Origin: Eucommia ulmoides
Taxonomy: Eukaryota > Streptophyta > Magnoliopsida > Garryales > Eucommiaceae
Assembly: GCA_016647705.1 (NCBI GenBank)
Contig: CM028329.1
Coordinates: 57,243,231-57,307,230, forward strand
DNA length: 64,000 bases
Direction: 5' to 3'
Shown: positions 23,993 to 36,499 of the stretch, piece after piece
Layout of the letters: each line of letters starts with the position of its first letter
Numbering within the stretch: the first letter of the stretch is position 1
Position numbers and translations under genes: made by a program
Notes under the pieces: model-generated
Databases searched by the model: none
What the model was told of the DNA's origin: nothing
Seen by the model: only the letters and a program-made list of their open reading frames with translations

Positions 23993-25223
23993 ATGGCATT
24001 TATCAACACAACAAGTACATGGAATACATACTGCATAACAAATGGATTAGTAAAACTAGCAAATCCAAGGTATATCACATCACATCGTGACTTTGAGATT
24101 ATGTTAACAAATACTGCATGCGTAACAGATACGATACAAGATATCTCATTAGATGTGATGCAATATAATTTTACTTTGACTGAGAACATTGAAGATACCA
24201 CAGAAACAGTAGGTAAGTAAGAAAAAATATTATTTACTTATTATACTTTAAAAATATTATTTACTTATTATACTTTCCCTTACTAAATGAAGTAACATCT
24301 CTTTTTGTTTTCTTTCAATGTAGATGTACTTGGTATGGTAATGGATGTTGAAACCATTTCTATAATCTATAAATCAATTGGAGGAACTTTGAAGCGACAC
24401 AATATATCTTTACTAGATGAAAAGTAATGTTACACAAACAATTTACAAATAGACACACACACACACACATATATATACACACACATACACACGCATACAC
24501 TCAAAAAATATATAAATCTACATATTTACAGGTCAACCATGGTCATTATAACATTATGGGGAGATCTTGCTACAAATGAAAGCGATATACTGCAACAAAT
24601 GAAAGAAGATAGACCTACGGTTGTGTTATCACATGCAAAAGTATCCACATCTAGGGTAACAAATTTTTCATATAACCACCGAAAGGGAAAAATATTGCAT
24701 CAAATTTAATCTAAATTATTATCATTATCATATTTAGGTGTGTTATCTTTATCCACATTATTGATCACAACTATTCAGATTAATCTAAAATTCACCAAGA
24801 TTGGACATGATAAAATCATGGTATATACCATACTTATCATCTATTTAACATGCTTCAATAACATTTGATTTAATAATAATAATATCTGTAATATAACACT
24901 TATCAACAAAAAAAATTGTTAATTCCATGTGCAGGACTGTAGCGACCCTGTTTTCCAGGGTCGCCACTCGCTTTCTCCCTTTTTTTTATTTTTTTATTTT
25001 TACGGAGAAATAGAATTAAAACACAAATCACTCTACCACCACGCTTCTGTTGTGCCACTCGGATAAAAATAATAATGTATTTTACCAACTCAAAACTCAA
25101 CGGTTATACAAAAACGACTATTCAATAACAAAACTACAAAAAGATCTGAACTACTCACTTCCAACAATTGTCTTGACAACCTCAAAAGTCACACCACTCT
25201 CTAACTCTCTCTAACTAGAGTAC

Positions 25224-27331
25224 CTGAGATAAAATATTTTATCGTTGTACTATTTTTATAATATAAAAATAATTTATGAACCAAATACAATTGTCAAAAT
25301 CAACTTTCCCAAAACAGAATATAATCACAATGATATTTTACAAAATAGAATATAATCACACTAAACAATAACAAAAATCACAGATATCATCAAGATATAA
25401 CAATTGAATATAAATCAATCAATCTAGTCATTTTTATATAATAAAATACCAGAAAACATATTTTTCTACTAGCCATAGGATCGTTTCACCTCATGATTAG
25501 GAGTTATAATTATATCGTAATCTATACAACTGTGCAATATAAGGTTTTCATCAGTGTCAGGGCCATTTAATATCTCCAACGGTAGGATTCAACTCGTGGT
25601 ATAAATCACCATATTGGTGGAGGAATATTACGTCGCCACTTTCACCGCAAGTATACGGGTCAAGTTTTAGTATAGATGAGAAAGAGTAGGGATTTTCTTA
25701 TCCACAGAGATTGGTTGAGATTATTGTCGAGTACCATAATTATCACAACTTAACTTTATTCAGACGACATAAATTGAGTTTATAATTAATACTAATACTA
25801 AGTTAATTAAACTAATTAACTATAATACTATATTGAGATATTTAGGAAAAAAGATTATCCAGGGATTAACTTCGTTTACAAAAATGTGTTTGGTCACGTT
25901 AGTTTACATTAACAGCGTTCGACCTATTCAACAATCTCTGTATCGTAAACTCACTCGCCATTTCTCCTGAGTGTAAGACGAGTAAATATGCGACTTTGCG
26001 TTAACGAAGAAATCCCCCTCAATGTCTTAACGACACTAGATAACATGAGTCTTACCCCAACGTCATTGATTGCACAATTTCTAACTCCTTCCCGGGTTAT
26101 TAGATCGTCGCGTTGTATTTACCCTAATTCGAATTCGGGGTTACCTCTTCCGAGTGTCAAACCCCGTATTCTCTAAATATCTAAACAAACATATAATCAA
26201 ACAATAATAATAAACACAATCGAAATAGTGAAGAACAATCATTAACGAAACACAACTCAAACAAACAACAATTTCATAAATATTATTAATCCCTAGATAA
26301 AATCTGTTTAGTTCATGACCATAACCATTTATACAATGAAAATCGAGCTAAACATGCTCAACAATCTAACAAAGTTAAGAAAATAAAGAGAGAAATAGAA
26401 AAACTTAGTCTTAGTCCAAAGATTTGCCGCTAAAACTGTTCAACGACCGCTTCCCCTTATTCGCAACATTTTCTTCTTCTTCGGATTTGGTTGAGCACTC
26501 CCCAAAACACTCTCAAAATATCATAACCCTAAGGAGTCTCTAATGAGCTCTCCCTTGGTCGAAATAGAGAAGGGAGAAATAAATAAGGAGCCAAAATATC
26601 TAAATAAATATCTAAACTGTGTACAGAGTAACCGCCGCGGTGGTAAGTATATCAGCTGGGTCACGGCCTCGACGGTGGACATGGCGGTGGGCTCAATGAC
26701 TCTTTGTTGTTTCACCGCCATGCCGGTGGATCTCACCGCTGCGGCGGTGGATTTCCAGCAAGTTTAAGGCCTACTCTACATATTGACCACCGCGGCGGTG
26801 GGCTGCATTTCAGAATTTTGCCCTTATGCTTGTTTTCCAATGTTTTTCAACCGTTCTTGATCTGATTTGATTATTTATGATCTATTTTTATATATTTTCA
26901 TCCCCACACACCTAATTTATACACAAATATGTAAAAACGTATTAAAACGTAATAAACATACTCGAAAACTAACAAGTTAGGGTTGGAAAATGATAGGTAA
27001 ATTACACCTATCACATATCATTATGATAATCATCATCGTCAACACAACTACAACCACAACCACTTGCAGGACTTATCCTCCTATCAGGTCACAACATAAT
27101 ATCCTATAAGACATGCCATCCTGTTATGACCAACAACATCTCGCAGGACATGCTCTCCTTTCGGAACCACACCATGGCATAATTGGATAATAATAAAAAT
27201 CATTTTCCACAATCAACTTTTTACTTGATCCATCTAACGTTATAAAATAATCCATTTTAATAAATTTAGTCTTTTCACAATTTACTACGAAAATATAATT
27301 TAACAATTTACATAGAAGATAGTACACTCAC
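25224..27331 (-). other. LTR-embedded inverted-repeat/intron-like module, copy E
   Basis: Minus strand: it starts GTGAGTGTACTATCTTCTATG at 27331 (18 of 21 bases shared with copy F) and ends ATAAAATATTTTATCTCAG at 25224, followed by GTAC. It contains the HNNATGAGGTGAAACGATCC-type core near 25490 and a CCTGCAGG-type array near 27060-27160. A separate repeat element is inserted in it. Confidence 0.6.
25587..27040. mobile_element. Unclassified insertion with a GC-rich island
   Basis: This block interrupts LTR copy E: sequence similar to the other module copies stops after CAACGGTAGG and resumes near CAACCACTTGCAGGAC. It opens with ACCGCAAGTATACGGGTCAAG and ATCCACAGAGATTGG, a wording common in dispersed plant repeats, and ends near a small inverted repeat GATAGGT...ACCTATC (26992-27012). 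A GC-rich patch at 26630-26810 repeats CCGCGGCGGTGG-like motifs. I cannot assign a class; no target duplication was found and both ends are approximate. Confidence 0.5.
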
Positions 27332-28548
27332 CTAAAAAATTACGCTGCTAATAGGCTATCGTTGAAATACTACTGTAATCGACGTCGCCTATGAACCTTT
27401 CTATATCCACTAGTCAAATTTGCAACCCTCTCCAAAACAAGTGTAATAAAAATTGCAGGAGAAGTTCACACTTTCACATACCATCTCCGTTGCCAAGCCA
27501 AGTTCAATGTCACTTTTATGTTTTTATTTGAAATCCTTCAAGAGACCAAAGGCAAACCTTTTTTTTTTTTAACTATGGCATGGACATGTGTCCTTGTCTA
27601 CTCATTTTTATTTATTTATTCATTATTTTTCTTTTTGCCTCACACCCACGTTTTTCTTTTCCTTGCCTTATGACATTTGTTCCCTCAAGCAACAATTACA
27701 TAAACTCTCCCACTTCCTTTTAAAACATTATTTAAACCCAAAAGTTAAAATTAACATTTAACCCCCAAAGTTTTTAAAACCAAATTTTTAAAAATCATAA
27801 TGGTCCCCTAGAAATTTTTAAGGTAAAATTTAAATATCACAATCGACCCTATTATTTCTCAAATGTTCTAAAATGCAATTAGAAATATACAAATGCGAAA
27901 ACAGGGTCTTAAAAGGACTATTGAGACAATAGATAAGGGTGAAGCACACAAAAAATTGTGGGGGGAAAAATTGACAATACTGAAAAAATTGAAATCATCG
28001 TGATCATAACGCGCCCATTAATAGAATTTCAGATAATAATACATTTCAATGATTTAAGTTAATTTACAACTACTCTAAACATAATTTAATATTTCCATTA
28101 CAATTACAATTTATCATATATTTCATAAGCCAATTTGTTACTTCAAAGCAACAATATTCAGCATTGACAATATGAACCAAATTTGGTACAATTCATGCAA
28201 AATGTGCAATAAAAAAGTAATTATCAAATACGACTATGTTGAATGCACCAAATGCTCCATACGAGATGTAGAATTCTCTCCAAGGTTGTAATTGTTTACA
28301 ACACAACAAAACCACATATTAACTGTGTCCTAAGTCGATAAAGTCAATGTTATAGTAAAACATATAAACATTTTATTTTAACAAACATGTATATGATGAA
28401 ACTTACTATTGGTGATGGAAAATAAAATATTAGTGTCACATTATTTGATGCAACAGAAAAATTAATCGACTGCCCAATATCAAAATACATTGAGGAACCA
28501 AAAAAGCTTAGCAACCACAACAAAATATTTACCTTTTCATATTATTAA

Positions 28549-29043
28549 TATTATTCGTATTTAAACGATCTACAACTCATTTGCAAGACGGACTGTACAA
28601 TAAGTTCTACAAATGAATGATACATCGCTTTTGCGAAAGCAACATCTTCTTCACAAAGATTAACCAAATGACTAACAAAGAACGCTTAACGTCAAAACTA
28701 GTAGCTCATGACGTATAGAAATTTGACGTAGCTGCATCCAATTATAAAAGTCTAGAACACAAACCCGACATACAAATAATCTAAACACATTTTTTGATGT
28801 ATTTATATTACATAGAATATAAAACTACAATAACTATCACAGTTTCTATTAAAATATTGAATGCAATTACGTCATTTAATGTATAGATACAAAATATTCA
28901 TTCAGATATTGAATGTATTGCCACATATGATGTATAAATAAATTAACTTCTATCAGTTCATTTTTCATATACATGGAACTATTGTTGTCTATTTTTTTTT
29001 TATTTTAACAAGCTTTTTTTAATTAACAAATTGCAACTTCAAA
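28549..29043. other. Non-coding stretch between RPA-like gene and Helitron
   Basis: AT-rich. Possible decayed 3' end of the RPA-like gene to about 28760 (weakly coding-like on the plus strand); otherwise nothing recognised. Confidence 0.4.
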
Positions 29044-29884
29044 TCATTTATATAATAAATCAACTCACTAATAAAAACAGCCGTTAGATCAAGAGACAAA
29101 ACCTATAGATATTGAAAGTCGTTGGATGACTTTTGTATTATAAAGCACATGGTTTAGGGTTTGGAGCCATACAATCGTGTTTGTTTTTACTTCGTAGACC
29201 ATTTCCATTTTTGCTTCAAATTAACCACTTATTAAAGCACTTACCTTTTTATCTTGCATCAACTTTCAATTGCATTAACTTCACATTTGTCTTTTACCTT
29301 TTTGCTTCAAATTCACGTGATTCACGTGACCACTTATTAAAGCACTTACCTTGTCTTGCATCAGCTTTCATTAACTTCACATTTACCTTTTACCTTTTGA
29401 TTCATTGAATAGCTTCATTTTTTCCTTTTGCTTACAGTTCACCCTTACCTTACGACTTTTTCTCCTCTATTTTTAGCTTTCAGTTCCACAGTTTCTTCTC
29501 CTCTACATTTTTTGCTTCCACCCATCTCCGCCAGATTTATCTCATTCCCATTGTCGCCAACTTCCTCTTTCACCCACTGCCTTATTAAAGAGATCGTCGC
29601 CTCCATAATCTTCGCAGACCGTCACCTCCAGGCCCTAATCTGCAGATCTTACAGTAAATCTTGCAATATGCCCTAATCAATTCTACATCCCATCTCTTCC
29701 CCTATCTTCGCCGCCTTTATTACCCACTGTTTCCTTATCGTCATCACTCTAATTGAATCCCTAATCCTTGAAAATCAGTCGTACCCAAATGGAATCCCTC
29801 CATCTTGCATATATAAGACCCTCACATCAGGCGATCTCCTTACAACAATCGTTCCTCGTTTCAGACGATCAACTGCTAAGGTCA

Positions 29885-31260
29885 GTTTTTGGTTTTTGTT
29901 TGTTTTGCTGCCGATTGTAGAATTAATTAGAAATAGGGTTTCAAAATATTATTGGTTGTTTCCATGAGATTGACAAAAATCAACAGTTAATTTTTTTGGT
30001 TTTTGTTTGTTTTGCTGTCGATTGTAGAATTAATTAGAAATAGGGTTTCAAAATATTATTTTTTGTTTCCACGAGATTGAAAAAAATCAACAGTTAATTT
30101 AGAAATATTGTTGGTTGTTTTCACTTTCTGATTTTATATTGCTAGATTAGTTTTTTATTTTAGTTTGTTTTGCTACCCAATTTTGTTGAAGAACAATGGT
30201 TAATTTAGAAATATTTTTTTTTTGCTGCCCAGTTCGTTTTTTTGCTGCTGTGTTTATTTTGCTGCCCAATTTTGTTGAAGAACAATGATTAATTTAGAAA
30301 TATTTTTGTTTTTTTTTTGGCTGCCCAATTTTTATTTTTATTTTTTGTTGTTGTTATGTTTGTTTTGCTGCCCAATTTTGTTGAATAACACAGTTAATTT
30401 AGAAATATTGTTGGTTGTTTCCACTCTGATTTCATATTGCTAGATTAATTTTCGATTTTAGTTTGTTTTGCTGCCTAGTTTTGTTGAAGAACAATAGTTA
30501 ATTTAGAAACATTTTTGTTTTTGTTGGCTGCTCAGTTATTTGTGTGTGTGTGTTTGTTTTGCTGCCTAGTTCTGTTGAAGAACAAATGTTAATTTAGAAA
30601 TATTTTCGATATTTTTTGGCTGCCCAGTTTTTTTTTTTTTCCTACTGTGTTTGTTTTGCTGCCCAGTTTTGTTGATAACATAGTTAATTTAGAAATATTG
30701 TTGATTGTTTCCACTTTCTGATTTCATATTGCTAAATTAGTTTTCAATTTTAGTTTGTTTTGTTGCCCAGTTTTGTTGAAGAACAATTGTTAATTTAGAA
30801 ACATTTTCGTTTTTTTTTTCTGCCAATTTCATTTTTTTTTTGCTCCTGTGTTTGTTTTGTTGCCCAATTTTATTGAAGAACAACAGTTAATTTAGAAATA
30901 TTTTTGATTTTTTTTCGGTTGCCCAGTTTTTTATTTTTTATTTTTTTGTTGTTGTGTTTGTTTTGTTGCCCTGTTTTGTTGAATAACACAGTTAATTTAA
31001 AAATATTGTTGGTTGTTTCCACTTTTTTATTTCATATTGCATAATTAGTTTTCGATTTTAGTTTGTTTTGCTGCCCAATTTCGTTGAAGAACAACGATTA
31101 ATTTAGAAGCATTTTTGTTTTTTTTTTTGGCTGCCCAGTTTTTTTTTTTTTTTGTTGTGTTTGTTTTGCTGCCAAGTTTTGTTTTACTGTTGATTTTGGT
31201 TGAAGAACACAATTAATTTAGAATTCATATTTTATTTGTATTGTGTTTGTATACTAATTT
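29885..31260 (+). repeat. Minisatellite, 90-130-bp unit, about 12 copies, in a Helitron intron
   Basis: Each unit holds TTTGTTTTGCTGCCCA, then TTTTGTTGAAGAACAA and GTTAATTTAGAAATATT, with a variable T-rich spacer. It begins just after a GTCAGTTTTTGG donor-like site at 29881 and ends before the ATTGTAG acceptor-like site near 31363, so it appears to fill one intron of the Helitron leader. Units are diverged, mainly in T-run length. Confidence 0.85.
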
Positions 31261-31677
31261 AGAATTCAGTATATAAAGTGTCTTATTTCATTTGGCTAAT
31301 TGTTTCTATTCTGTTGTCATATTTTTACGTCTTTTAATTTGCATTTCTTTTGTTTGATTGTAGAATCAAAGCGAGGAGGGAGGAAAACGACTGTAGAATT
31401 AGGTTGAATCTCAACTCTCGAACCAGGTAAGACTTCTTATCCAATGTAAACACTTACTGCTGCCTATTTTTTGTTAAAGAACAATGGTTTATTTAGACAG
31501 ATTTTCAGTTATTTTTTTCCCTCTTAATTGGCAAGCATTGAAATAAAACAAATGCATGTCCTATATCAGTAAATGTATTTGAATAATCGGTGATTAATTG
31601 GTGTTCTAAAAGAGTTATGGAATAATTGGGTAGATACTGTTTTTTTAGTAGGGCCAAATGGTTATTTTGCCTTTGAG

Positions 31678-32360
31678 TAGTAATTACAGAAAATAGTGGT
31701 ATGTGTTGAAGTGGAATGTGTTGACATTAATTGTAAATTCTCCATAAAGATTTGGGGATATTATAAAAAAAAAGGGGTTTATGTCAATTTTTTTTCCGGC
31801 TATATTATTTTTTATATTAAATTAATTTTAAGTTTTGCAATGGGAATATATATATATATATATATGATATTCACCACAATAATGTTATTCCAAATGTCGT
31901 GAGAAAGTTAGATAGTAGAATCTCATATTGCATCATTAATTGGGAATGTATAGAATAAAATAAGAAAATTAATTAATTTATAAATGGTCAGACTATTGAA
32001 TTAAATTATTATTATTATTATTATTATTTTGTCAATGAAATCTGTTTTTTTGGTTAAAATTTTTTTTTAGTGGTAATTATAGAAAATATTGGTATGTGTT
32101 GGAGTGAAATGTACTGACATTAATTGTAAATCATCCATGAGGATTTGGGAATATAATAGAAATAAAGGGGTTTATATCAAAAAAAAAATTTCCCGATTAT
32201 ATTATTTTTTGTATTAAATTAATTTTAAGTTTCACATGGGTTATTCCAAATGTCGGGTGAATGTTAGACAATAGAACCCCATATTGCATCATTGATTGGG
32301 AATGTTTAAAATAAAATGAAAAAATTAATTAATTTATTAGTGGTCAGACCATTGAATTAA

Positions 32361-32422
<62 letters not shown>

Positions 32423-32440
32423 GTCCATGGGATCTGTTTT
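31678..32440 (+). repeat. Tandem duplication of about 390 bp with (ATT) microsatellite
   Basis: Copy 1 (about 31678-32065) and copy 2 (about 32070-32440) share GGTATGTGTTG, TGACATTAATTGTAAAT, AAAGGGGTTTAT, TATTAAATTAATTTTAAG and ATTGCATCATT, in order. Both end in ATT repeats; the second run is about 60 bp (32359-32421). Confidence 0.85.
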
Positions 32441-32929
32441 TTCGCTTACAATTTTTTTTTTCTATTTTTTGTTTTCAGTTCATATTTTTTCCTCGGTCTC
32501 AGATAGAGAATCTAATGCATTTTCTTTGTTAAATTTAGAAAATTTAATCGGATTTAAATTTTTGATGTGATATTTACTATTCTAAAAATATTCTCAAATA
32601 GAAAATCAAATAAATTTGTTTTTCTTATGTGTTGTTTATGTCCTTCAATCTCAGATAATATGGTATGACCCGCTATTGTATTGAAAATGAGCACTAGGTT
32701 AGAGTTGCGTAAGAAAAAATAATTCTTTTACGAGAAGTCTTATTTACAATATTGTCCCGTGAGAGAATATGGGATGAATAAAATTCTAAATGCTAGGCGT
32801 TTGCAGAATTATAAGTACAAAATAAGCGAGAGAGACATAATGAACCAAATTGTTGATGGTTTGCTATCAAATTGGGCTATTGCGACATAGAACATATTTG
32901 AGTATCATCGACCTCTTACTGCCTTTTAA

Positions 32930-33297
32930 TTTATACAATTTTTAGAGGAGGCTGAACGGGATGTATATCCATTGTACAGAGAATTTTAAAGAGAGAAAAT
33001 TAATGAAAAATGGAGTGTTAGAATACATGTACTTAGAAAAGAGCGTCTGTACTACCACCTAAGACGTTAGAGGTTTCAACCAAACTGGGCAGTGTTGGTG
33101 TATGCAATTGTGCGCACTCTACCGTAATTCTGGCCTAGAGCTAGAGTTTATAGAGCCTTAAGGAAAGAACTCACAGACCTGAGAGCATTAGGAACTTTAT
33201 TAGAAAGCATCGAGGATGACCAAATCGGCTTAAAGGCATTGGAGGAATACGAGGTTCAACTACAAATTGGCAATCAGAGCAATGAAGTTGTACCATA
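32930..33297 (+). pseudogene. Decayed protein-coding remnant inside the Helitron, unrecognised
   Basis: One frame reads EEAERDVYPLYREF, EKINEKWSVRIHVLRKERL, RFQPNWAVLVYAIVRTLP, FWPRARVYRALRKELTDL and RALGTLLESIEDDQIGL, separated by three in-frame stops and ending EVVP at a TAA (33295-33297). Composition and length look like real protein sequence rather than chance. I do not recognise it; it could be an accessory Helitron protein or a captured host gene piece. It lies upstream of the N-terminal frame and on the same strand. Confidence 0.5.
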
Positions 33298-33870
33298 AAC
33301 TGTTGGTTTTAAGGTATAAATAATTTTTAATGTATTTTGTATTCAGAATAAATATTTTTATATTTTATGTCTAATATATATATTTTATTTGTAGGGTTAC
33401 CACATTAAGTTTGTTTCTTCTATTCGGTTGTTGAAGATATCTTTAGAATGTTCAACGTTTCGATTTTCGTTTAGTTTTATTTATATAGATGAATAATTTT
33501 TATAATTTGTAATGTTATGCCTTTTATGTTGTTATTTTAAATTATAGAAATGTTGGTTGGTTGTTTTACTTTGTTATATTCAATAGAAGTTGTCTTAATG
33601 CAATGAACTTAATATTATATATGCTTTCGTCTTTGTCGTTCTCTTGCTTTCGTTAATCGTTAATTAATATGTTAATTATACAATTTATTTTTTAAGCTCA
33701 AATAATTTTATTTTAGTTTATCATTTATTTTGCATTGGAAACATAACCTATTGTATATAGTTAATTTTTATTGAATATTTTACTTTTAGATCTTCAAAAT
33801 ATAAATATGATATATTGTTTTCTATAAAAAAAAAATTCATTTTTATTTTTTCAAGGAAAAATATTTGTTT

Positions 33871-36149
33871 ATGGAAAAACAGAAGGCGAATGATGACAAG
33901 TTGAATAAAAATTCTACTTCAAATAGTAGAGGGAAAGTGAAAGTGTGGTTTACCTCAAATGGTGCGGAAAGCGAAAAGGAAAACGTTAATAATAACGTGG
34001 TACGTGTCTAATTACTAAGGTTAATTATTTTTTAGTTTTAATTATCACTGTTTTGTTATCCAACAATAATCACTTATTTAATCTATAAAATATTATTTAT
34101 CCCAATCTAACATGTATTATGTCACACTAACAAATTGTATAGACTAATCTTAACAATATGTTAATAATCTGATATAAAAAATAAAGTACAAATAATAAAT
34201 TAAAAATGATAGAATGAGAACCTGAATATCTATTGTGAAATAAATATGTCTAAGAAGTATAACCATTGTTTATTAATAAATCTTAAACCGAATGGTACTA
34301 CATCACAATACAACCATAATGAAAAATAAAAATTATTAAATAATTATCCTTCAAACGAATAATGATAACTATTTGTGTCCATGTTAGGTTTATACATCCC
34401 GCTTTTATCTCACTACTAAATATTAACATGTTCTCTGTCAGCAACAACAAAAAATGATTCAATAGTATAGATAATTCTTAAACACATACATTTTAAAAAA
34501 TCTTAACATGAAAGTAAACATGAAAAGAACATATTTAGCTGTGGTTTCAAATGTATAGTTATTTATCTAATATGACTTTGTATTTATACTCTTGCATTTG
34601 TGGTGATATTGAATTATCCGTATTTTTATTTAAACCGTAACTTATTACATGCTATTTATGGTTTCATGTAGTACCAATTTTAGTTCGTACTTTGTCATAC
34701 TCTTCTCCACTGTCCTTTTCTATTTCTTCAATCTAGAAAATTGAAGATTCAACCCGATATTATCTCTAGGTATTTAATGATAATGTCATATCAAAATGTT
34801 CTATATCCCAGCGAATGCAAAAAGAACGAGAAAGGTTTTGTCGTCTGATTTTAGAATGTCAAGAATGTGGAAGATTCCACACAGGTGACATTGCAAAAAC
34901 ATTTAGCACAAACGACGTGTCAAGACGTTCTCTGGCTCAACGAGAACGAAGATAATGAGAAAGAGTTGATCAGGAGAGATGTGATTGATCAGGAGAGATG
35001 TGACCACTTTAATAAAGATAATCGTGAATGTATGGAAAGAGGTCAGTTATTTTTGGGAGAATCATCAGAGCCTACGCCGAAATGAATAATAATTACACAA
35101 GTCTCTGTATCATCAACAAGCACAAGTCGATATACCTTTATAATTCTCAGTGATCGAGCTTTTTCTCCAATAATGAAAAACAAAATGGATTCCACTTTTG
35201 AGGCCAATTTGACGTCCCCACCAAATCTTACTGAAATGTTTGTTTCCACAAAACCCAATCGCCGCTCAACGCTTGTTGATCAAACAATTATACCTTCTGA
35301 ATATATAGCACCTAACAAGAACGACATATCGAAACGTGCTCTAGCTCAACGAGAACGAAGAGAACAGGAAAAAGCTGATCGGGAGAGGTGTGATCGCATC
35401 AATATAGATAATCGTGAATGCTTGGAAGGAGGTCAGCCGTTTTTGGGAGAATCATCAGAGCTTATGCCAAAACGACGAATGGTTACAATAGTTTCTATGT
35501 CATCAGCAAGCACAAGTCGATATATCCCTATAATTCTCAATGATCAAGTTTATTCTCCAGTAATGGAAAATGAAATGGATTCCACTTTGGGGGCCAATTT
35601 GACGTCCCCACCAAATCTTACTAAAATGTTTACGTCCACCATACCCAACAGCTGCTCAACGCTGGATGTTGAGCAAATAATTACACCTTCTGAATATGTA
35701 GCACCAAACAACAATGACATATCAAAACGTGCTCTAGCTCAATGAGCACGAAGAGAACGAGAGAGATCCGGTCAATGAAATATTCAGAATAGTCAATATT
35801 TAGAAAAGAATAGAAGACGACTTGAAGAATCATCTCAACCTCTACTACAACAGAGAATGATTATACAATCATGTGAGCCATCAGTGATTATGAGTCCATG
35901 TACCTTGGAATTGTAGACCTCCTTAGAGATCACACTACTTCATCGTCTATGGCTAATGAAATGAATTATATTGTTGAACCAAATTTGTCTTCTCCACATA
36001 ATCTTACTGAAACATTTGTCACCTTAGCTCCGTATGAATGCTCAATGCCCGAAGTTGAGGAACCAATTGTATTACTTGGTATAAAGTATTATACTAATCT
36101 ATTATTTATGTTATTAAGTATTAAATGTTTAAAAGTACTTGATGTATAA
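33871..36149 (+). pseudogene. Helitron N-terminal region built of about 400-bp repeats
   Basis: An exon-like frame begins at 33871 (MEKQKANDDKLNKNSTS) and reaches a GTACGTG donor at 34000. After a CTCTAG acceptor at 34769 the frame continues (FNDNVISKCSISQRMQKERE). From 34900 the coding region repeats: each unit holds ISKRALAQRERRE, then RERCDRINIDNRECLEGGQ, FLGESSE, a serine-rich stretch, EMDSTLGANLTSPPNLT and PSEYVAPN. Three units are visible (about 34900-35340, 35340-35740, 35740-36090), the last most decayed, with stop codons at unit joins. Basic, glutamine-arginine-rich units of this kind precede the Rep domain in some plant Helitrons. Their role is unknown. Confidence 0.65.
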
Positions 36150-36499
36150 AATTTAATATTTGCCAACTATAGGTTAGCTTCAACAAATCAACACCTTGCC
36201 GAGAATCAAGATACTAAATGTGCAGGAAATTCATTTGTTGACGATGGGATGGTTACAAATTTGATTCTTCATTCTCTCGGTATAATTGACAATGCATGCG
36301 CTTCTCCGTGCAATAACTCGGAACCTTTTGTTTTCACGAACCTTAATGAAAGCTCAACCGTAGCAATTGAAGAAACAATTCTAACTTTTGGGAGTAGATG
36401 ATGAGTTTATTTTTCATCTTATTCATCTAATTAAACACGACATTTACAAATATGTTATTAGAATCTACATAATAACTTTATTATTTATCAAATGTAGGC

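Larger units (their letters stand above)
24933..27918 (-). mobile_element. Solo LTR (copy E) in the RPA-like gene, with AGGAC duplication
   Basis: The LTR body is 24938-27913 and contains a later insertion of about 1.45 kb (25587-27040); without it the LTR is about 1.5 kb, close to its relative at 56175-57766. Flanks are a perfect AGGAC (24933-24937, 27914-27918). It reads on the minus strand, ending GGGTCGCTACA at the left side. It has no internal domain. Its module (25224-27331) keeps GTGAGTGTACTATC and TATCTCAG edges. It lies three bases into exon 5 of the RPA-like gene. Confidence 0.88.
23993..28548 (+). pseudogene. RPA70-like single-strand DNA-binding protein gene, disrupted
   Basis: Plant replication protein A large subunits bind single-stranded DNA in replication and repair through OB folds and a C-terminal zinc ribbon. 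Exon 1 (23993-24212, starts MAFINTTSTWNTY), exon 2 (24324-24423, VLGMVMDVETIS) and exon 3 (24532-24655, STMVIITLWGDLA) join in frame with good GT/AG sites and match OB fold B. Exon 4 (24738-24820, VLSLSTLLI) fits the next RPA block but is one base out of phase in the simplest model. Exon 5 begins at 24935 and is split after three bases by a solo LTR; beyond it, at 27919, TIDKGEAHKKL continues. The zinc ribbon (28184-28290) keeps both CX2C pairs (WYNSCKMCNKK, ECTKC), and ISVTLFDATEKLIDCP follows (28424-28548). The later exons have less clear splice sites. It may be a host paralogue or an RPA gene once carried by a Helitron; it lies outside the Helitron that starts at 29044. Confidence 0.8.
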
